A stretch of DNA of 13,857 nt from Podochytrium sp. JEL0797. Its lineage: Eukaryota > Chytridiomycota > Chytridiomycetes > Chytridiales > Chytriomycetaceae. Positions 8,689 to 13,857 of this stretch are shown here, in pieces (the stretch's first letter is position 1; the number at the start of each line of letters is the position of its first letter). The notes below the pieces were generated by a model. That model had not been told where the DNA came from. It saw nothing but the letters and a program-made list of their open reading frames with translations, and did no database searches. The stretch spans positions 1 to 13,857 of the forward strand of contig JADGJG010000704.1 of the NCBI GenBank assembly GCA_027596195.1. Reading direction: 5' to 3'. The position numbers and the translations under genes were made by a program.

Positions 8689-9755
8689 ATGAGCATCAAT
8701 GCAAACCAACGCGTTTTCCTCACAGTTTACTGCGTTGCAGGATATGTGTCGTTTTTCCTCAACAGCTTTGTCCTTCTGACCAACGCCGTTTCAAAAACGC
8801 GTAAACTTGGACCCACCTCCTACTTCTCCCTTTGTATGTGCGCGAGTGACGCGATCGTTGCGCTTGCCGGTCTCATCACTTCCACACGCGATTTGGCCGC
8901 ACTCAAAATTGTCAATATCGGAATCGCGTGTCAAGTGGACTCGTTCGTGACGCTGTTTGGGGCCTTGATTTCGTTATCGCTTTGCCTAGGTTTAACGATA
9001 TTACGATACTCGATTGTCGTGCAAGGCCGAGTGTTGATAGCATCCTTTGCCACACGGTTTACCATAGCGAGCGTCGCGGTTTCGGCGGTTATCAACTGCC
9101 TCCCATTCGTTTTCAACAACGCAAGCAGCATCGTGATTTTGCATCCAAGTAACACATACTGCAGCTGGAATTGGACCGACAGGACACCCTTTGGTCTCGT
9201 TCTCGTTTCAATTTGCTTGACGATGCTGGTTGCGCCCACTTGTTTCATCGCGTTTGCGTACGGGAGCATCTATTTTGAAGTGTCCAAAGTGATTGGATCC
9301 ATGAAGAAGAACGCGCCGGACGCGAGACGCGCTTCCAAAGTTCAACAACCATCACCCGCCAAGCTCGTTTTAGTTAGATCGCGTCAAGGATCGCATCAAT
9401 CAGAGCACGGAGGGGTAACTTTGAATCGTGCCTCTGTTTCGGGGCTGGATCCGAAGCAACTGTCGTTGTTAAAACAGAGTTTTGCGATTGTGGTTGTGTT
9501 TCTGGTGGGATGGACGCCATATCTGTTTGGTGCGTGAATGTTTAATCCTGCGAGTAGAGTAGTAAATAGTACTGACTAGAAATCACAGTGATGGTTTACG
9601 AAATAATCACAAGTGAACTTGCAAGTCCCGAGTTTGATTTTTGCGGCTCGTTTTTTGTGGTGTTGAACGGAGTGGCGAATCCTATCGCTGTTATAGTCTT
9701 TGATAAGGATGTAAGAGGGAATACCCTGCATGCGCTTGGATGGAAACTCGTATAG
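8689..9755 (+). CDS. Class A (rhodopsin-like) GPCR, array copy 5, intact
   Basis: Exons 8689-9529 and 9589-9755 with a 59-nt phase-1 intron (GTGCGT donor, TACTGAC branch site, CACAG acceptor) give 335 aa. The start MSINANQRVFLTV is the first ATG in a frame open from 8626. The core is complete: helix 2 SDAIVAL, C3.25 in GIACQVDSF, LRY at 3.50, P5.50/Y5.58 in APTCFIAFAY, VGWTPY, and NGVANPIAVIVF. The NPxxY tyrosine position holds Val and position 7.43 holds Val. Loop 2 keeps NAS and NWT sequons, and loop 3 is basic near its start (GSMKKNAPDARR). Unspliced RNA would stop at GCG TGA just after helix 6. It is the most diverged intact copy at both ends (C-terminal GWKLV rather than GWKRV). The neighbour on the 3' side is convergent, 96 bp away. 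Confidence 0.88.
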
Positions 9756-9851
9756 GCCGAGTTTTTCGAAGAGAAATTACTCAACAAAAGTGCAACTTTT
9801 TAGCAGAACTCGACTTGCGGATGCGCGCATTTCCTCCTTGTTCAGTCCTTC

Positions 9852-10320
9852 CTACACAACAATCTCATAAAACAAACACGCATCACATTCCGCAACCACC
9901 CCAACCCCACTCGCATCCTCCACCCCGCAATCCAACCGATCCCGCTGTCGCGACGACACAACAGGCGACAAGTGCGCCGGAGACACGCGGATCGAATGAA
10001 CACATCCTTGAGACCTAATATTGGGTATGCATCAATGGTACAGATTCGCGAAAAAATCAACAGCACCGGTGTTGATTGGCAAGCCGCGCCACCTCTTCCA
10101 CGAGCATGGCAGCGTCCAACCGAATCCCGTCCATCGCTGTATCAAGCGAGAATCCGCACGAATGGCAGTTGAGCTTCGAATGCACTTGGGTGGCGGTGTG
10201 GAGAGAGTAGGCGAGGCTGGTTTGCGGGAGCGTCAGCGTTTTGTTGATGATCCGGATTGGGGACTGCTTCTGACCATACAGGGCATTTGGAACCGTGGTT
10301 TTGAGCTGCTGGGTTTGAGG
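9852..10320 (-). CDS. Unidentified protein with two CxxC pairs, 3' exons only
   Basis: Two minus-strand exons fit together: 10320-10067 and 10014-9852, with a 52-nt GT-AG intron in phase 2. The frame encodes, in order, TTVPNALYGQKQSPIRI, then LPQTSLAYSLHTATQVHSKL, a CHSCGF pair, LDAAMLVEEVARLANQHR, and a terminal AECDACLFYEIVV-stop. The CxxC pairs about 80 residues apart suggest a zinc-binding fold, but I do not recognise the family. The frame is closed upstream by TAG at 10321-10323 and TGA at 10330-10332. CTAG at 10321 could serve as an acceptor, but I could not find a GT donor with a plausible first exon. The start is therefore unresolved, and a frameshifted pseudogene is possible. A minus-strand TATAAATA at 10465-10472 fits a transcript starting near 10440. 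Confidence 0.5.
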
Positions 10321-10464
10321 CTAGTGGGGTCAGGCGGGTCCGGGATCGCTTCGAGTCGGGGCGGTCGGGATGGTCCATCGAGTGGTTTCCAAGCAGGTTT
10401 CAAAGCAAGAAATAAAATCAATGTTTTCGCGGATTCCCGGCATAGTCGCAACTAAAAACCAATG

Positions 10465-10472
10465 TATTTATA
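10465..10472 (-). promoter_or_regulatory. Possible TATA box for the CxxC-pair gene
   Basis: The minus strand reads TATAAATA, just beyond the stop of the calponin-homology gene (10496). It points toward the exons at 10320-9852. A start site about 30 bp downstream would lie near ATG 10444, whose frame is blocked by the TGA at 10330, or precede ATG 10378 in another frame. Confidence 0.35.
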
Positions 10473-10495
10473 TTCTGCACAAGTCCGTCTTTAGA

Positions 10496-11726
10496 TCACT
10501 CGTTCAATTCCACAACATCTACAACAGGACCTTCCACAACAAGATCATCCGCAACGGGAGCATCAGCAACAGGATCTTCCACAGCAGGAGCATCCAGAAC
10601 AGGATCAATTGCAACAGGAGAATCCCCACCGCTTTTAGTCTTCACGCGCAACAACTGATGGACCACGAACCCGTTTCGTTTGTTCTCGACCAAGTCATCG
10701 TACTCGAAAAAGTCGGGAATTCCCGCCGCCGTGCATGCCTTGAAGTAATTGGAGAGGTTTTCCTGTGTGTGCGGTAGAACGTCATGAGAAGGAGTGAAAA
10801 TGGCGAGAATCGCGTTAATTGAAATCTTTCACCTTGTGGATGAAGACGAATTTTCCTGGCTTGGATTTGACGGCGTGAGCGGGAAAGAGGGCGGAGATGA
10901 GTCTGTTTGAGTGGATAGTTAAGTATGAAACGACCCACGGCAAAACACGAGTACGGATTTCCTCGAATGGGAATGCGATCGCGGAGACGAAGATCTCAAA
11001 TCCCCGGCACACACCTGCACAGCACACTCCCGTCCTTCAACACCTGACCAAAGAACGCGTCCTCGGCCGCATTCTTGACCACTTCATCCCCACCCAGCGT
11101 TTCCGCCATCCACGTTTTCACATCGTCCAACTTTTTCAAGGCTTCCGCAGCTTCAGCCTCTGAAACGGCACCGCCCCCGCCATTCGACGAATTCGAGACA
11201 CTTGTTCTCGTCTTGAGCAACACGTTTGGCGAGGCTCCGTTCGCGAAGGGGTTGAATCCTCCCGCGCCGAATGCGGAGACACCGCCCATTGTAGCCGCCT
11301 TCTGCTGGATCGTTTGCTTTGGGGTCTGCGGCTCCTCGTGGTCCTTGTCTTCGTTGTCGTCTTCTGGCGTGGTCTGCTAGGGACATCCTTAGCGTTAAAA
11401 ACAACCACTAGGGAGGTTACCTCGTCGTCCCTCTTTGCGCGCCTTGGCCCCGCTCTTGCTTTGCTCGCATGGACCAGCCTGGGAGCGGCATTCGCAGCGG
11501 CAGCGCGGTCTGCAAGTGCCTGGGCAGCCTCAAGCGAGGCAACCTTCGCTTCGAGGGAGGCGATTTTGGCGCGCAGAGAAGCGATCAGGGCGTCCTTGTC
11601 TTCTTCACTTGCTTCTCTAGGACTCGTCTCGATCCCTGTCTCGATCTCAGTCGCGGTGGAGGGTGCATCGCCGGAGACATCCAAGTCCGGAGTGGGAGAC
11701 ACTGTGGGCTCCTCGGAAAAACTCAT
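10496..11726 (-). CDS. Calponin-homology (CH) domain protein with N-terminal coiled coil
   Basis: Four exons, 11726-11421, 11373-11015, 10902-10833 and 10762-10496, join in phase across introns of 47, 112 and 70 nt to give 333 aa. Residues 1-45 are acidic and Ser/Thr-rich. Residues ~46-75 form a short coiled coil (LRAKIASLEAKVASLEAAQA). A Gly/Asn-rich linker follows (GAGGFNPFANGAS). A single CH domain spans roughly 183-293, with landmarks VKTWMAETLGG, FFGQVLKDGSVLC, LISALFPAHAV, NLSNYFKACTAAGIP and DLVENKRNGFVVHQLL. These match the transgelin/calponin CH order (VLKDG..LC.L...L, then N...F..A). CH domains of this type bind or organise F-actin. The C-terminal ~40 residues are an acidic Pro/Val/Asp repeat. 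Unlike transgelins, the CH domain is near the C-terminus and no calponin repeat is seen. Actin binding is inferred from family. Confidence 0.85.
10500..10623 (-). repeat. Degenerate 15-bp repeats coding an acidic Pro/Val/Ala/Asp tail
   Basis: The end of the CH-protein gene is built from imperfect repeats of a GATCCTGTTGCTGAT-like unit. They encode a string of DPV, DAP, DDL and EGP motifs, giving a negatively charged low-complexity C-terminus after the CH domain. Confidence 0.65.
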
Positions 11727-11752
11727 TTCGCTTTTTTAAATATGATCTTGCA

Positions 11753-11849
11753 TTGCCTCGCATCTTGACTGCCACCACCTTCTCGAAAGCGTGTTCCCAA
11801 GATATGCAGACTCGGAACGCTCATGTCGCGCTCACTCGATTTTATTTGC
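11753..11849 (+). pseudogene. Inverted 97-bp copy of part of APC5 exon 8
   Basis: Bases 11753-11849 align without gaps to the complement of 1358-1454, the part of APC5 exon 8 coding from LPHILTAITLSK to RFYLQ. I count 7 mismatches in 97 positions, about 93% identity. Orientation is opposite to APC5. The fragment lies 26 bp upstream of the CH-protein ATG (11726, minus) and so falls within that gene's likely promoter or 5' leader. It has no start codon or functional frame of its own. Two of the replacements relative to APC5 change amino acids, consistent with a non-functional relic. Confidence 0.9.
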
Positions 11850-12432
11850 TGTTCAAGCACCTGCCTGAATTTTGTGGAATGCAACGCGTCATTGTGTCTC
11901 ATTCGCCACAGGCTACATCTATAAAGTGCGCAAACTTCCAGCTGTGGATGAAAATCTTCAATGATGGGGTGGGGGATCTTGCGTAGAATTCCCGTTGCTG
12001 ACGCTGAGATTCTTCAATATTGAGGCAGGGAGATCGCTTCCAGGCGTCCAGCCCAAGGAACGCGAGCCCGAAGGCAGGTACCGGAATTTATTATGTTTGA
12101 TGTCGAAGGCGGAGAGCTTTCGCCGCTCCTTCATTGACATAAATAGATAATAAGAGAGTCATTTTTCCATTCGGTGAATCGCTGTGAATCGGCTTCAGTA
12201 GGCAACATGTATCACCTCGCAGGAGTGTATTTGATCGGTCGCAGTGAATGATTTGAGATGATACAAATTTTTTGTCAGCATTTTTCAACCTGAACCTTTA
12301 ACGAAATCGTGTGGACTTGGCATAAAGATAAACAACTTTTTTTCAATGAAATTTATATTCTTCATGCCAGGGAACCAGGACAGGCAGTTCAATTTCCATA
12401 CATTCGCATTCAAAATTATAAATCACCAATAG
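11850..12432. other. Intergenic stretch with no supported gene
   Basis: About 580 bp lies between the APC5 relic and the secreted-protein gene. Short minus-strand open frames at 11958-12140 and 12091-12288 show no recognisable motif or conservation. The last 130 bp are AT-rich and should carry the promoter of the downstream gene, with a TATAAAT at 12417-12423. Confidence 0.5.
12417..12423 (+). promoter_or_regulatory. TATA-like element before the secreted-protein gene
   Basis: TATAAAT lies 16 bp before ATG 12433 and 31 bp before the second in-frame ATG 12448. If it acts as the TATA box, the leader is very short and the second ATG may be the one used. Confidence 0.35.
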
Positions 12433-13857
12433 ATGTCCAGCCCGTTAATGCACATTGTGCTCGCTGCGGCTTCATTCAACTTGGTATGTTTGTTTTGAGT
12501 TTTGACGCCGCCAAAACTTATACTTTACATTGCAGGCCCTCGGAGCTCAGGCTCGTGCTACTGCTTCTGGGAAACAGCTTTATGCCGCTCCTACTTCACT
12601 TGATTCTTTGCCGATTCAACCCGATATGGCCTTGCGCACGCGAGCCTCGCCCTTCCCCGTCTTGACCCCTAGTTCCAGCCTGACATTTCCAACATCATTG
12701 CCGGTCGCCTCATCAATTGACATGTCGCCACTGCCAGTCACTTCAGAAACTTTTGCAGCAACTTCTACCTCGTCCACAGTCGAAATTCTCATCAACCAAA
12801 ACGTGTACATCCAAGTTTCTTTGCAAAACTTGTGTTGGACAGTTGCATACGATTTTGCCACCGACTCCCAAAACCCGAGCAATACCATGGCGAGTTTGTC
12901 GGCCGAGCTTTGCGATTTGAGACTTTCCACGCAGCAGTTCAATGTGACAAAGATGCCCAACGGAGCAGTGGAAGTGACGAATGAAGGGTACTGCACGCGT
13001 GTGTATGGCGGAAGTTCGACGGCGGGTACTTCCCTTGTGGTATGAAGTTTAAAACCGCCAGCATTTCGCATGATTCATGTTCATTGATTCTTCAATTTGC
13101 AATTCATCAGAGTCACGACTGTGGTGCCCCGCCCGATGGCGCCGTTTATGACCAATACAACCTCCTCCCGACTTCCACTGGCACAACGTTCCAATACCTC
13201 GGAAACACGAACCTATGCGTCTCTCTCGTTGGAACCGAATTGCAAACCCGTTCTTGCGTTGACAGTTCCAAGTCGAATGAGTTTGAGATTGTCGAGTCAC
13301 CCGTGCTTCACGTCGCATTTGAAGATGCGCACATGCAGGTGCCTGGAACGGATTTGTGCTGGAGTATTGTCGGAGACAAGTTGGAACTTGTGGAATGCGC
13401 CGTCGGGGATACAATGCAGATTTTCACGGCGGTCGCTGCCGAGAGTGGAAGTTCCATCAAGCAGGCGTCGGATTCAGGGAGCTGTGTCACGGTTTCTCAC
13501 ACGGAGGAGGGAAATGTGGTGGAAATGGGATCTTGTTCAAGTTTGAAGGGCCAGGCTTTTCTCCCCGCTACTGACAGTGCTGGGGCTTCCATGGCGTTGC
13601 AAGTCGCTGGTTCGAACATGTGTGTCGGGGCTACGGGGAATTCAAATGCCTTGATCACGTCGTGAGTTGGATTTTCAGTCTTCACAGAAGTGTCGCCGCG
13701 TTTCCTAACTACTCCCCGACTTTCCTCCGACAGTCCATGCACTTCCACAACTAATTTTATTCACTTCTCCCCCGTCGCGACCCCTTTCTTTCTCCCAACC
13801 TTCAAGAAATCATTCATCCAAGTCCCAGGGACCAATCTCTGCCTTAGCGCTTCTCAC
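12433..13857 (+). CDS. Secreted protein with Cys-containing beta-trefoil (ricin-B-lectin-like) repeats, partial
   Basis: Exons 12433-12483, 12536-13039, 13111-13661 and 13734 onward join in phase across introns of 52, 71 and 72 nt; the last intron has a CTAAC branch site. The gene runs off the right edge after about 409 codons. Residues 1-23 (MSSPLMHIVLAAASFNLALG...) form a signal peptide split by intron 1. A Ser/Thr/Pro-rich segment follows to about residue 95. Repeats are then spaced about 40-60 residues apart and centred on NLCWTVAYD, NLCVSLVG, DLCWSIVG, NMCVGATG and NLCLSAS, often after VPGT. Each is followed by a second Cys in a pattern like CxxxxxGxxLxxxxC, resembling the strands of R-type (ricin B-like) carbohydrate-binding modules. 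The classic QxW is replaced by forms such as MQIF and QAF. The likely role is an extracellular or wall-associated carbohydrate-binding protein. No enzymatic or toxic domain is visible. Confidence 0.7.

Noticed and set aside
3896..9755. The receptors as opsins
   Set aside because: The retinal-binding lysine position (7.43) is Leu, Ile or Val in all copies with an intact helix 7.
10021..10455. Plus-strand 144-aa open frame
   Set aside because: It begins at a TTG, is antisense to the better-supported CxxC-pair exons, and shows no motif.
11314..11739. Plus-strand 141-aa open frame
   Set aside because: It is antisense to exons 1 and 2 of the CH-protein gene, and its Ala/Ser-rich composition mirrors the coiled-coil codons on the other strand.
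11958..12140. Minus-strand 60-aa open frame
   Set aside because: It has no motif, no neighbour support and no plausible splice context.

Overview
This window is nuclear DNA from a eukaryote with compact, intron-rich genes. Introns are about 47-117 nt, have GT-AG ends and often a CTAAC/CTGAC-like branch site. Gene content fits an early-diverging zoosporic fungus such as a chytrid. It includes an APC5 subunit, an UNC93-like transporter start, a calponin-homology protein, a secreted lectin-like protein, and rhodopsin-class receptors of a kind known from chytrids but absent from most higher fungi. The chytrid assignment is inference; no rRNA or taxon marker is present.

Layout, left to right. (1) 1-87, minus: first codons of an UNC93-like membrane protein that runs off the left edge. 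(2) 88-1053: mostly empty. (3) 1054-3746, minus: a complete nine-exon gene for anaphase-promoting complex subunit 5, 722 aa in the model built here. (4) 3747-3895: a short divergent promoter shared with the next gene. (5) 3896-9755, plus: a head-to-tail array of five paralogous class A (rhodopsin-like) seven-helix GPCR genes. Copies 1, 3 and 5 look intact. Copy 2 has a 2-bp deletion in helix 6, and copy 4 is a multiply damaged pseudogene. All copies share one phase-1 mini-intron between helix 6 and helix 7. (6) 9852-10320, minus: the 3' exons of an unidentified cysteine-pair protein with an unresolved start. (7) 10496-11726, minus: a four-exon coiled-coil plus calponin-homology protein. (8) 11753-11849: a 97-bp inverted copy of part of APC5 exon 8. 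(9) 12433-13857, plus: a secreted protein with a signal peptide and repeated Cys-containing beta-trefoil-like modules, running off the right edge.

The most interesting element is the receptor array. It is a lineage-specific chemoreceptor-like cluster showing birth and decay of copies. It keeps canonical class A core positions (N1.50, D2.50, C3.25, R3.50, P5.50, Y5.58, F6.44, W6.48, P6.50, N7.49, P7.50) but has LRY instead of DRY, NPxxV/NPxxI in place of NPxxY, and no retinal-binding lysine at 7.43. The flanking genes look like housekeeping or cell-surface genes and do not form an operon-like unit with it.
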